Below, piece after piece: positions 44,801-59,800 of a stretch of DNA of 64,000 nt. How positions within the stretch are numbered: position 1 is the stretch's first letter; every line of letters begins with the position of its first letter. Both the position numbers and the translations under genes were made by a program. The notes under the pieces were generated by a model that saw nothing but the letters and a program-made list of their open reading frames with translations, searched no databases and was not told where the DNA came from. The stretch is from Catonia carolina. Its lineage: Eukaryota; Arthropoda; Insecta; Hemiptera; Achilidae. The stretch lies in NCBI GenBank assembly GCA_035578175.1, contig JAQMRL010000003.1, positions 58,016,672-58,080,671 of the forward strand. Direction: 5' to 3'.

Positions 44801-47800
44801 ATGGTCAATAAAATTTGAAGCAAGAGCCTTTTCTTCAAATACTTGATGAAGACTTCATCAAGCAAATACTTCAAAAATTTATCAAGTATGTGTAAAGTCA
44901 TTTTTATTAAAAGTATACACTATATTACATATATGTATACTGTATTTTATCAAATATCTTAATTATGTGAGTGTAATATTATCAGTAATATCTGATCAAA
45001 AATAACTTTTCAGTTTTTTCAGTAACATTTCATAATTGAAAACGATCCTCCAAACACAGTTAAAAATTAACGTAACTAAACTAACATCACATTATTGTGA
45101 TGTCTATTGTGATGATGGTACACTATAATCACTTAATGTGTAACATTAAGTAAAAATACTCTTTAAAACTAATTCATTTATTTATAACTTCTAATCTATG
45201 AAAGATTCTTTTGTTTGTGCAGAATAACTTTGCTAGGACTGTTCGAAAACTGAGTAGATTTGTACAACACATAAAGCTCATCACATAGATAAAAGAAATT
45301 TAACTGATTTATTATAATTGTTTATTAAAACACTGCATTTCCTTAAACAAAGTACTGGATGCTGTAGGTTGTAAAGTTGAATTTCAGCTGAGTTGAACTA
45401 CTCACTTCTAAAATTTAGAAAATAAAGATGAAATTAGAAAATGTGAGTTACAAACAGCTAATAAAATTTTATTTTTTCAGTATAACCTTTAGAAGGATCA
45501 AAGTCCAAGTCGGAGACTTGTATGACAATGTGTTGTCCAGATTCACTAGGTGATGTTTGTGATGGTCGTTGAGGATGACTAGAAGAAGATGGAGGGTGTA
45601 AGCCATTGTCCATTAACAAATCACTATCCACACATCCAGATTGTCCTGATACATAAGCTAAAAATTAAAAAAAAATCTTTAGTGAAAAATATTATTAAAT
45701 GAAAATATACAAAGTAGAGAATTAAAGAGATTGAAATATTTTTCAACAACTTAAAAAGTTTGAATACACAACTTAAAATTCGATTTAGAACATACTATAG
45801 CTAATTCACTTATCTTTGAAAATGTTGTAAACAAACTCTCTATTGGCTGGATGCATAATTGTAGTTACATAAAATGCTTAGTGCGAGCCATCCCAATGAT
45901 AAAGCACTGAACTACACACAAGAAGCCCTGAAGTAGCCTATTACTTGACCAGAAACAAACGTAAACATAAATATGTTAATATAAAATTACTTATCGCTGG
46001 TGCCTGACTGTCCAGTCAGACCAAAACAGACCGTCATGTTAGTCTCATTCTTCAACCATACACTCATATGATTTGTTTACACCATTTCCAAAGTTAAGGG
46101 CAATAAGGTTGTTGTTGCTTTCTAAATCTTCTGCTGAAAGGCTGCTTTGAACCTCTAGAGCAGCGATTCCCAACCAGTGTGCCAAACACATTGGTGTGTT
46201 GCAAGGAATATGTAGGTATGCCGCGAAATTTCACGCAATCTTGTTTACGTGCAAAAGTTTATCTCGCCGCTTACATATACCACGCTTAACAGTTAAAAAT
46301 ATATATTTGTGTTTGTATTAAAATGTAGTTATTCATTTCATTGTTTTTCCTTAGTAAACATCCCCACAATTTATAATTATTTACTAGTCGTGTCTTGATG
46401 TTTATAGATGGTAATACAAAAAAACCTTTATACTTATAGTTAATTACAAAAATAAGTGTATCAAGTATTCCGTGACTAAATAAGGATTCCAGTTAGTGTG
46501 CCGCGAGGTAAAAATGGTTGGGAATCGCTGCTCTAGAGGCTTTACTAATTAAAACGAGGAGTGAGGTGGTTTACTTTTGCCTCCATCACCGAAACAGAAG
46601 AGTATGCTTATCAGCATGCCAGGCCCTCTAAAAAGCACCTACTTTCTACCATGCAAACGACATCTTCACTTCATTCACCACAGGGTCTGGCTGTATAATG
46701 ATATTCATTACTCTCAGAGGAGGTCACTCTAACTAGTGTCTTTTACACCTCTAGTGCTTCTGTTCTTAAATGCTTCTGTCATATAATTGGCTGACTATGT
46801 GATAAGAAACAGAACTATTTTTTGTAGCCCTGGAACTGGCAGATTGAGTACAAATAATTTAACACTCCACTTGCCTGTTATGGGCATATGAAATAAGGTA
46901 TAGAGAGAATAAATGAATGAATTTACATTAAATAATGAGAGAAAAACTTTATGAACACAGTTTATAAATAAACTAGCCTTCTTTCTTATTTTTACCTAGC
47001 GAAATACATAAATATAGACAGAACAATAATTGAACAATATATTATTTCTTAAATAATGAAATATTTACAGACATGGGTGTAAGTAAAGCCTTTTACTTTA
47101 GTAAAAGTAAAATAAATATTTTGAGTAAACAAGATGATTAGTAGCAAGACAAGTAAAATTAAAGAAATTATCGATAAAAAATTTCAAAATAACTTACCAA
47201 TACTAAGTCCTTGTGTATTTCCTTGTTGTGTACTACTTTCTTTTTGAGTATGACTAGCGTAATCTTTATGACTGCTAGAACCACTACTAGAGAATAATTG
47301 TGCAGCCCTGCAACACAAAACAAAAACTAAACTAGTACCTAATAGTCACGTTATATTAAATAATATCTCATATAGCGAATGTTGAGTTCATTTAAATTTT
47401 GCTGTTTCAGTAAAAGCAAAGTCATCATTATCATCCTCTTTATGCTTCTCCCTAGTTTCCTCGGGTCAGGCCCAACACAACTTCTCTCTATCACTGAACC
47501 ATCTCTCCTTCACTGTTCTATAGGCATTGCATCTTTCTTCCAATTCATTCATAGCTGAACCCATCTGCTTCACTCTTAGCCTTTCCCTCCATCTCCACAA
47601 ATAGCATCCATTTAGGCGTGCCTTCCTTCTATCTGTCAGTTTCTTCTGCATAAGTCAGTACTGGCACAAAATATACATTATAAGCTATACAGCTTTATTA
47701 CACAACAGGAACCAATTGATCCCAGACTAAGCTTCTCACACTTTGGAAAAAACAAATTGCTTTCTACAAAAAAATTGCTTTCTTTTTTTGGTTGCTTATT

Positions 47801-50800
47801 TAAGAAGTTTAAAAACCTTATGGGTGTAAAATTAAATTATTAATTTTAATAATATACTCTGAAGAGGGTGGTATAATGATAACCAACTACGGTGGCGTGC
47901 AGGATGCACATGCGCAGTAAGTACATCCCCCACCATGGTGTCATAGCCTGATACAGGCTGCCTCTAAAGTAGTACTCTCTACTCGTTGTGTTGTGTTTGT
48001 GTGATCATTTTGACATTTGTGTCGCTGTCGAAAGTTGATTAGTTGCGCGTGCACAAAATTCGGGGAAAAATGTCTGCAATTCAATTTGGGGTAATAGGCA
48101 ATAAGTTTTTTGTAAATGATGTACCACACGTTTTGACAGGCCCAAAAGAGAGGGACATCATACCCTCTTTCTCTTATATTTACTATGCAGTTTTCTTGTT
48201 AAAATTTCATACAACTGATATTGTGCGTGTGGAGTAGATTTCTAAAAATTGAAGTATGTTTGGTATTAAGTTCACAACTATAAAAAATAAATCAGCTTCT
48301 TGGAATACTAACAGGAAGGAGACAACAGACACGACGATCTACCTTTGACTTCCCTTCAAAGAGTGATTTTTTCAAGCTTGTTTATTATTTCTGTTTCTGC
48401 CCAACATATGACTCAACATTTTTATCAAATTACAGACAAAATTTAAATTTTATAATAAAATAATAAAACCCATATTATGTCGTACCGGAAAAAAGTTATA
48501 TCACGTGATACGCAAAAAATGTGATGAGATTTAAACATCTAACTTTGTACGAGCGTATCTTATCTAAATATCAGAGTGTAATAATAACATTTATAGCGTA
48601 ATAAAATAAGATTCATTAGGAAGCTAAAGTAATTTTTTCATAAATTTTTGATGAAAAATGAGCTTGTTAGAGTGTAGTGAATGAAACTAGCTGGCAGAGT
48701 ACTTTACCGATCGCGTATTGTCACAATTCCGCTTGAACACTGTGCACTGATTGAAATGAGTAGAGGGGAACGGCGGACGCAACACATTCTCTCTCTGTCT
48801 CGCTACCCTCCCTACACGCCATCATAAATGTCGAACATTATACCACCGAATCGCGCATGAGTTTTTTAAACTTAAATAAGCAACCAAAGGTAAGGTGATA
48901 AATTTCATTTATAAATGACTTTTATTTTACTTCTTTCTAATTTTCCATCTGAAGATGAAAAAGCCAAGTACTGGATAGAAAATGTTTTATGAAACACATC
49001 TTTAATAAGAGCTATAAAACAAGAAAATTAATATTTTTAAGGATGCCTAAATTTTCAAAAAAATATTCATAACAGTTTGATCTATAATCAGGAGCCAGTT
49101 ATATAAATATGGAACTCTGCATAATGATAAAATCATTTTAGCAATTACTATAACTTTATATCAGAGATTACACAATAGGAAATTAAAATAGATAAAAAAT
49201 ATTTTGTAATGGTCTGCACAATTGCCTTTTATGCTACGAATTCCAAGTTCGTTCCCAGTCAAGTATGACATTTTTTATTCATTTTTATGTCACACACATC
49301 ATTGCACTGTGTGCAAGACAGTTGGAAATAAAACACATATTGTTCATACAAACTTTTCATAAATCTACAAAATACTTTATTGTAAAAGAATCACGCTAAA
49401 GATTAAAGATCACACAATAATCTTTAACCAAATATGCTCATCAGCTAATAAAAAATACAATTAATTAATAATTATGACATACTTATAATCCTTCGTACTG
49501 GGTTGGAAAATCGGAAAATTTATCCTGTCCAACATATCACAACCACATTCGACACTTAACATTTTGTAGAAATCATAATTGGCTGCTTTTATAGTGAATG
49601 GATCGTCACGGGAACCTTGTTTATGACCGCAATCACAAGCTGATATGTAGCGCACATTATTTGCATGCTCCATTGTTGGAAGATCACTCCTACAACAACA
49701 AAAAATTTAATTAGTATATTTATTTCAATTTAAAAAAATTACTCAATCATCAAATTTGACAAGTTTGAAAAAATCAGTTAATAATTTACATCACTCATTA
49801 CTGACTTCATTTAATAAATAACGTTAACATGTTAAATACAAGCAGCTCATTGAAAATAAAATTAAAATATAATCAGATCAAATTAAGTAATCCTCACTAA
49901 TGAGAGCAGTCATTGGTACAGTTACTCTGAATCAACTATAATGGATTATTTGAATAACCATCATAACTATCATAAACTGAATATCATACTCGGTAGTAAC
50001 AGTTACATTATCTTTAAAAAAGCTCTAATATTCATTAAGAAAATGAATAAAATAAAGCAAATGCTAATAAATAAAATAAATGCTAGTCACGTTGAGAAAT
50101 ATAATCATTCAACTGAAGTAAGAATTGAACTTTATAAACTACACTAAAATACAATTACTATTACAAACTGTGAACTATGAACTATTATTAACTTTTATTA
50201 TTATTGTATAATATTATACGAGGGTGAATCAAATATAAATGGGATTTTTGTTCCTAAGCATTAACAGTTGCTAGGACCAGACCCAAGTTTCTATTATGCT
50301 TTGGTGGGGCTGTTAGAAGGGGGAGATTCGGCCATGACAAATTTCCAACTGCTTCGTCAGTTACGCTCACGATGTCAGAGACATCGTGAGCATACATGTC
50401 TGACATGTTTATGCACAAAGCATAATTATAAAATTTCTTGCAGGTGAAGGAGTTCAAGCGATGGAAATTGAGATTGACTGCACAGTTCGGTGATTAAACA
50501 TTATTAAAGATGCATGTGTTTGCCTAGCATAAAGAGTTCAAGGAAGGATGAGAACATGTGGAAAATCATCGACAAGATCGCCGTCCTCAGACCAGCATTA
50601 CAGACGAAAACATTCATGAGGTTCGATACATTCTTGAAGATGATCGATGGGCGAGAGTATCAGAAACTGCAGTACAGGTTGGAAAGTTATGGAAGCTGTC
50701 AAGCAATCATCTTAAATAATCTATAGTTCCGTAAAGAGTGTGCCAGATGGGTCCATTGTCTTTCGACCGAAAATCAGAACTTAAGATGTTTTCCAGGCCC

Positions 50801-53800
50801 CATACTGCATTTCTAACGATCTCCAAACTACAGGAAATGCACTGGACACCATTTGATCAACCTCCTTACAGCCCGGACTTTTCACCTTGCGACTTCCATT
50901 TGTTTCCACCACTTAAAGAAGCTCTAGGAGGGCAACAATTTTAAGACGATGAAGGTGTGGAGGGATTCCTGCGCAATTCGCTCCTGATGCAACCAGTTTC
51001 ATTCTACGATGCTTTGATAAAAAACCTTCCTTCTCACTGGGAAAAATGTGTTTCTAAAGTGGGAAACTATGTAAAAAAAATAAATTCTAAGTGCCTTTTG
51101 TTTATCAATAAATGAATTTAAAAAATAATAAAATCGCGTTTATATTTCATTTACCCTCGTAATATTGTTATTGTTGTTGTTTAGATCATCATACGAAAGG
51201 CTGGTTTGTACCTCTTAAGGCTTTATCAAGTAAAACGAGGAGTGAGGTGGTTTACCTATGCCTTTCTCACGAGTGTAAAATTATACTTATCAGCACACCA
51301 GGCCCTCTGAAAAGCATCTACTTCCAACCTGCTAATGACACCTTCACTTCATTCACTAAAGGGTCTGGCTCCACGATGATGAAGTTCCTTACTCTCAGAG
51401 CAAATAACTCTGACTTGTGTCTTTTACCCCTCTACTTTTTTTGTTCTTAAATGCTTCAGTCAAATAATTGGCTGACCATGTGATAAGAAAAACTATTTTT
51501 TGTAGCCCTGGAACTAGCAGATCGAGTGCCAATAATTATAACATTATATTATATAATTACATTAATTATATTATTATAAATTATACTTGAAGTAAGAACT
51601 GAACTTTAGTGAATACTACTATGTACTGTGAACTATGGATTATTAACTTTTATTATTATTTATCATAATAATTATTTATATTTATTTTATTATTTGTATT
51701 ATATAATTAATTTTTGATTAATTGTTACTTTTATTATTAATAGTAAATCTTTATAATGCATCCTATATTCAGTCCCAATGTAAAAGTATTTAATTTTCCA
51801 TTGACCAGTTGCAGCTGCTGTATCACTGTTGTATTAACCATTTGCATAAAATGTGTTTATTGTGTTTTGTAATAACTTAGTGGATCTTGTAGCAAAATTA
51901 AATTAACTGAATTTATTTAAATTATATTGAATCAGGTGATGTCCATCTATGTATTTCTATCGTGGTCATAGAGCACAGTATTTCTGACAAGTTTGTTTAA
52001 TGGACTAAAACCAGTGAATACAATTTTATACAACCAAAGTTAATTATGTTATTTTAGGATGGAGAAACTTCCTGAATTTCACCCGTGGTTTTTTCCCTAA
52101 GTATCCCATGAATCTTATTCCCTTAATAATTAATTTCTCCCCCGACTACAACTTTCCATATTAACTTACAAATAAATAAGGTGGTCCTCCAGCAAGTTTG
52201 TTTTTGCAACTGTTTAAAATGTCAGTCAATATTAAAAACTGTATAATAACAATCACCTCATCTCTGTCAGTTTAAAAATAATACCTGTTCTCTGCATCTT
52301 GATTAGTCCCATCTCCTGAACCTCCTTTGTGAAGTGGATTGGTACAAGGATTTCCAGTAAGACTTAAGACTTCACACATCTGTTTACCATTTTTCCAATG
52401 TTTTTCACATTCCTTTTCTAACTGAGCGACATAATTATCTACCAAAGGACCACGAGCATGTACTCCAAAAACAGATAAAGCATGTGCAACCTAAAAAAGA
52501 TTAAATTTAATATCACAGTTAATATAAAGTATCACTCCATTATCTGGATACTTGGAACAATCGTTCAAAATGACTACATAGTTAAATAAAGTGAGAAAAT
52601 ATAATATATAACAAAAAATTTTATCATGGGGAACAAATATTAGGCACTATCAGACGGTGGTAAGGCCGAAAGCTTAGCATGGATCAGAAACACGTAAAAT
52701 TATGTTGAAAGATGGTATCAATAAAATAATGACCATAGAAAGAATAGTTTGGAACATCGCAGGAACTAACAAGGAGGAAGACAATTACAATAGACCCTGT
52801 TCAAACAAAGAGATATATAACAAAACTGAAAACATATATCTATGTATGTGAAAAAGTAGACATGTATTTTTCGGACATATGGCAAGAATGAACAATAGTA
52901 GATTGATAAAACAAATTTTTGATAAAACAATAAATCTCGAAAGCAAAACCAGCATGGTTCACAGTGACATTCAATGACCTTAACAATTCGAAAATCAACA
53001 CACACACAGAAGACATACAGAATAGCAAAATTTTTAGAAAAAAAGCCAGAGTGATCTTCATGGGAGTGAATGAAAAGAGGAGACGTGAACCCCACAACAT
53101 TGAACAACTTAAGAAGGAAAGATTCGAAAGAATGACGGGATCATGAGCAAAACATAAGGCCGTAATTAAAATATTGATTTGGTGTACTCTTGCTAAAGGA
53201 CTATTCTAAGTGCAGGAGAAGTTACAGAAAGTTCACATATTAAAAGAATGTTTCTCATCAGAAAGAAAATTAGAAAAGAAATTTAATAACTCTTTTTCTG
53301 CTGAAGTTTTGCCCATGGTGAGTTGTAGTGTTTTGATTACTAGTTATTACAACAATAATATTGGTCCAATAAGTTTGTGCCATTATCTTTTATAGGTACA
53401 CTATATAATCTGGAATAATGCCAGCAGCAACAGTAGTATAAGTATTATTTTTAACTCCATGTCTTATCTCTCCTAAACCACCCGACCATTCTCTCCTCAA
53501 GGACACCAAAAAGCTTAAGCTTGTGAATTACAAAAAGAATGCATAAAGAAGTAGTTTCTTCCAAAATGTGAGAAGCTTAGCTTTAGATCCAGAAGTTTCT
53601 ACGCATTGTAAAAAATTATGTATAATTTGTTTTGCGCCAATACTAACTTATGCAACAGGAACATGGACAGTAGGAAGCAGAGAGTAGAAATGAAGTTCAA
53701 GAGGAATATTCTAGAAAATACAAGAAAAAATAGAGTGAAAAATAATGTAATTAGGGAATGATTGAGGATCGACAGCCTAATAAGGAGGGTTGGAAAATAA

Positions 53801-56800
53801 AGCAGTGGTGATTTGGTCATGTCAGTAGCGAGGAGGCTAAAAGGATGCTGTACTTGGAGATGGAGGGATAAATTACTTAGAGGCAAACCAAGAGTTAAGT
53901 AGATGGGTTAAGTTATGGATGCATTGGGAAAAAGATGGGATGCCAAGAGAGCAATAAAGAACAGATGGTCCAGCAATGAGGTGGAGAGGAGTTGTGTTGG
54001 GCCTCCTGAGGAAACTTGAGAGAGGAATAAAGAGGATGATGATTGTTCCAAAAATAATGAAGTTTGCATTACCAACGGAGATTACTCAGGAATTAAAAAA
54101 TTTCTCAATTCAAGAATGTTCTGAAAACCCAACAAAATGTTTTAAAATTATTAAAATAAAATGCAGATAGTAATTTATACCTTTCCTTGATGGTATTCTC
54201 TTGTATAATGTGCTGGTAAATTCTCTTGATAAGTTGCAGTTGCAAGAGGTAATACTTTATTACAACGAGCTTTACTAAATCGTACATCAGTGTCTAATAA
54301 TGAATACAGCGATCCGATTGCTTGCTCATAACCATCAGTTTCATCACCATGCATATAAAATTTAAACAAACTGTTAGCAACTTCAAACCATGTGGTAACA
54401 CTTGGAATCTGTGAACAACAAACACCAAAAAAATATTTAATAAAGATAACCCATGCCGGCCGCATTGGCATAGTTGGTAACATACTCGCCTCTCATCAAG
54501 CGGTCTTGGGTTCGAATCCCACTCAAGCAAGGCATGTTTTCATACGTTACAAAAAATAATTTCATCCTTCACAGATACAATCCAACGTCGTCGCTAATGA
54601 CCACTGTAGTTGATGCGACGTTAAATAAACAAAGAAAAAATAACATATTTCTCATTCTACGGCAAAATTTACCAAACAAAATTATTCAATATTGTAAGTA
54701 CCTTATACATGAGATAATTTAAAAATATGCCACTAATAAAACTTAACCCTTCATGGACTATTTACAGAAATATCTGCCAAAAAATCACTCCACAGGTCAT
54801 TATACAACATTATACAGCCAAATACAACAAATTATTTTTCTTATAACTTTTATATCTCTGAAATTATAAGTATAATGTATATTTTGTTCTTTTTTCATCA
54901 ACCCTAAAACTTATTTGCTGAATTTTTGCAATTTTAATACATTTTTTAGTTTATTTAAAGTCACATTGACAGCTTGGTCATTAGCGACTACAATCGGTTT
55001 TGGTACTGTAAACTTTTTTCTTTGTAGGCTATCGCACTAGTCACTATGCCACGGAGGCTTTACAAATTTCTAATACTGAAATCTGAGTTACATATAAACA
55101 AAAAATCAGCTTAAGCAAACTGAAAATTATTTTACATTAAACAAGAATACTTACTACAAAATGACTAGAGGTTGTGTGTCTTCCTACATTATCATCAAAA
55201 CCTTTGCTGAGAGCTTGGTCAATATGTTCTTTCAAAAATGATTTGAATGAATGATCTAAAGGATATAGAAACGTAATTATTAGTATTTTAAATAATATAA
55301 ATTGTATAACATTCTATAGTAAAAACACTGAAATTTTCACAAACGTTTTGTAGGTGCGGTGTAAATTTATTTTGTTCAACAATTTTATTTTCCTTGACTT
55401 ACATGTTTCGATCGATCCACCATCAACCGAGTACATAAATTGAAACTAATTTTCTTAAAATCTGTTCAGAAGGTACTTCAGTCACTCGTATAAAACTGGT
55501 TATTCATCCTATTTAGTAACTGTGCAGATGGCGGCAGAAGCAGTCAATTTTTACTACTCATTGGCAGCATTTTTAAAAATTGTCATCTGTCATTTTGTTT
55601 TGTCCGTCTGTCACACCCAGATGTCAGAAACTATAAGAAATAGCTACAAATAGTTTTCAAATTCATAATCTACACAAAAAGTTAGTGGGCCTAAATTGGG
55701 TTTGAAGTTCTGGTTTTGACCGAAGTGGCCCAAAACTGGAAGTCAAAACTCAAATTCAGAATTTGGAAACAAAAATAGAGTCATTAAATTCCTATTAATG
55801 AGTAGATACAGAAATCACTAATTTTTTTTGTCATAAGTCAAAGGTAAGCCTTTTTAAAAATTGCCACCAGCTATGAAACACATCATCTCATGAAAGGTAT
55901 TTTTTAAAATATCCTGCTTCTGCATTTCAATGAGCCCAGGCAAATCTTTGATAGTTCCAATTATGCAGACTTCTGTAAATTCAGATCATATCAAGCATAT
56001 TTAGTCTTGATAATTGAAATTATTTAGTAGAGTACATAAACCTTTCATTTTTATAAATTTAAAACCTTCCTTGGTAAATCATAAATAATTGCCCCTTAAA
56101 GAATAGGTCGTTAATGAAGGTTTTACCCAGCAAAATATACAGTTCTCCATAGTATGTACATAGATCTTCAACATACAAAGTCTACATACAATGCAATGAC
56201 AATCGATGAAAGCCGATCCGTGATGTAGTGGTCATGGTCAGTGAAACTGGCGTCTACGCCAGGGTCCCAGGTTTGATTTCTAATCAGGTCTATCATTTTT
56301 CATCACTCATCTTCATTTATCATCCTTCTCATTATCTGCATTAACAGTAATTTCAAACCAATCGGACATAAAACAAAAATGATTATAAAACTCCCATTAC
56401 AATCAAGAAAATCTTACTGAAGAGGAATGTTCTACTAAAAACAAACAATACCCACAAACGTAAATCATAGTACACATTACATAAAGACCATGCTACTATT
56501 AATTTCTAAACAATATTGTTTTTATGCATACCAGATTCACTTTCTCTCTCATTTGCAGAAAAATACTCAAAACCGAAGCTGTTATGATTCGAGTCTGCTA
56601 CTGAAAAAAAAACAGAAAGATAAAATTCATCATCAATAAAACAAAATGTTAATTCATGGTTTCTGCAAAATTATAACAAGGATTGGATAATTCTATAACC
56701 TCTAACTATTAAGAGTAGAATATGTCAAACTGAAGTGTGTAGGACTGTTTCCCATAGCCCCTTTATTGAGGTTTTACTGAGTTTTCTTGGTTGCACAAGT

Positions 56801-59800
56801 GTGTTTGTTTGTTCATGTACATATGCACATTTTATGTGGTGAACACTAATAACAATTTTTATGTATGTTATTATCCTGAATACAAATAAAAAAAAATCTT
56901 TCAACAATACACCATCTTATAAATTTAATATTTCTTGTTCAAGATACTAGAAATATTTGTATGGTTATCAATTTCTCTAAGGCCGGAGAAGTACATACAT
57001 AGACAGGTTTTTTATCTATATTATGTGTTATATTATTCTGGTTAATCCAAATAATCAGCTTACATAAAAGACTTGTTCAGTATTCATTAACCCTTGCTTA
57101 TAGTTATCACCCTCAAGAGATATGATTGTGTCATTGGACGGGTAATACTGAACAGGCCAAGAAAATCATAAATTGTTTATAAAGATTTAAAAAAAGCATA
57201 AGCCCTAAAATGTTACCCTAAGGAACTCAAATCTGTTGATAATAAAATGCATCAAAATAATATTAAATACATAAAGGAGATATTAACTTACTTGAATTTG
57301 GGTGATGACAAATGTCAACCATTGAATTGATTAAATATGTATGCCAATCTTCAATAACATTATTTTCAATTTGTACATACACAAATTCTTGATTAGCAGG
57401 TATTGCAAATAAGGAATTAGCACTGCAAAATTAAGAATAAAATACAAGGTTATTCATGGTACGAATTAGTAAGCATTATTTGAGTATAATCAAACTAAAA
57501 GTTAGCACAATCAAATAACCACCACATTGCTATAACAGCGCTTTAATTTTTACTAACTTATTTCGGCACTTAATGAAGTGCCAAAATGTCGACTGTGCGA
57601 CAGTGAAGAGAAGGAGTCCATTGCGCATATTTTTGAAAGATGTCCCTATTTTGGCCTCGAAAGAATGGAGACATCTGAAAAGATAGATGTTGCACAGTGG
57701 ATCCCAGAGAGAGTAAGGGCAGTGATGCTGTGGGATGAGGAGAGCTAGAAGTTGGTCGCTCAGTTTGCGAAGAGGGTGATCGGGAGACTGCGAAGGGAGG
57801 AGACATCTGTAGATCAGTGGGATCTCCCTCTCCCACAGTAAATCAATCCTGTCCCGTTCTCTTGCCGGCCACATTGGCGTAGTTGGTAACGTGCTTGCTT
57901 CTCATCATACAATCTTGGGTTCGAATCCCATTCAGGCACGGCATATTTTCATACGTTACAAAGACTCATTTCATCCTTCACCGTCTGCATTAGCAGTAAT
58001 TGCAGAACAGTCGGACGTTAAACAAAATAAATAAATAAATAAATGTCCCGATCTCAGAAAGTAGGCACACTAATTTCCTGAGCTATGATGAAAGAGATGA
58101 TTGAAAGTGAGAGAGTGAGTGTTGGTCAGTGACAGCGAGAGGGGAATTAGGCTACGGTTCCCTTCCACGCCCCGTTTGTGTGTAAATTTTTTAACTTGAC
58201 ATTTCCCTTGTAGCATTATATAAATAGTTCCGAGGGAGGAGGAGGGTTCTTTGCTGATGTCGGACCAAGTGGCCAGGCAGCAGGTTTTTGGTTGGTAGGT
58301 GGTTGCGGCCTCCTTGGGGCTGGATGAGGACGCCTCAATTGAGTCCAACACTACTTTTCCCATCGTGAGGGAGTGAACATGAGTTTTTGTCATTGCCTCA
58401 GATAAAAAAAACTTATTTAGGTGGATCCACCCTCATCAGCGTCTATACACCATTCAAATTGAAACCAATTAATTACTAAAACATTGTCAGAAAAAGTTGT
58501 TCTTTAGTCATTTCAATAGAACTTTTAGTTTTTACTTAAAATAATGAAATTGTTTCAGTTTAAACAGTGTATATACTATGACAATGGTGGATCCACTGAA
58601 AAATGTTAGTAAATAAAAAAATCCATAAGAAAACATAGCATTAAAAATAACATAGGTTAGCAAAAATCAATACTCTGTTGTAATTTAGATCGATTACAAA
58701 CTGCAGGATAAATTTTGAAGATTTATTTATATTTCAAAGCAGACCATCATATTGTGTCATATTGGTATAGATACTGAAGTCACGAGATTGCCTTTTGCGT
58801 ATGGATGGGCTGTGAGGAATGGAAGTAAAAATTTAACAGTGCTGCCAACCTCAACAGTCAGACACTACTGGTATATTTCACTACTTACATTATGTTTCTA
58901 CATACTTTTTATAAGCTGTGGTTTATTCCGAGAAAATGTTTTTCTTCATAAAACTTATAAAACATAAATGTGACCTGTAATATTGCCAACAGCTTAATTA
59001 CATGACTAGAAATGTTTGATTTACTGTAATTACCTGCGAACTTATTCCATTGGAACAAAATTTTTTATGAATGAATCCCCTTCTTTACTATTGCTATCAC
59101 CGGCGTCTTCACTATCAGTCTTACTAGTATCTACCTAACCGTTTCCTTCTCAGAATAGCTTCTTCACGTCTTTAATTTCCTTCTTCATTTTTTGAATTGT
59201 GGAAAGAGAAAAATCACAATAGTTAGCCACTCATGGCTTTTGTTAAGAGGCAGGGGAAAGGTATTTTTGTTTAGCTTTAACTTCACAGCATTTTACTACA
59301 CTGCATATTAGATTTCGTTCAGCACTGTGAATAGTCTGCCCACATTTTCGAGAAACTAACATTTCTGTTCACGGTAACAAACAGTTATATTCGTACAGTT
59401 ACCCTACAAAAGGTTCCGCAATATACTGTATATGCTCTGGGTATAGTATAAGTTGTTATGTTTGTTGTACTGAAATTAAAGCAGTCGCGAATGCACACTG
59501 ATGCTTTTCCCCCTATACCCCTCGTTGCAAACAAGGGCAAACTCGTGACTCAAGTAACTATACAGAAGGTCATACAAGTTACCATTCTTCCCAAAAATAC
59601 CAGGTTCGTTTCCAGGTCAGGTCTGGAAATTTTTCATCATTCACTCTTCAACGTCTGCATTAGCAGTAATTTGAAAAACAGTCACGACACAAAACAAAAA
59701 AGACTAAAATCATATCACTAACAATAAGGACTGCCCATATCTTATAATTTACAAGAAAGTTTCCACATTTTTGGAAAACATCCAATCAGAGAAAAATTAC

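Noticed and set aside
54294..54530. Frame with [20 protein letters not shown]
   Set aside because: It is the antisense of an S1 SINE head; the same peptide appears at the SINE at 62469.
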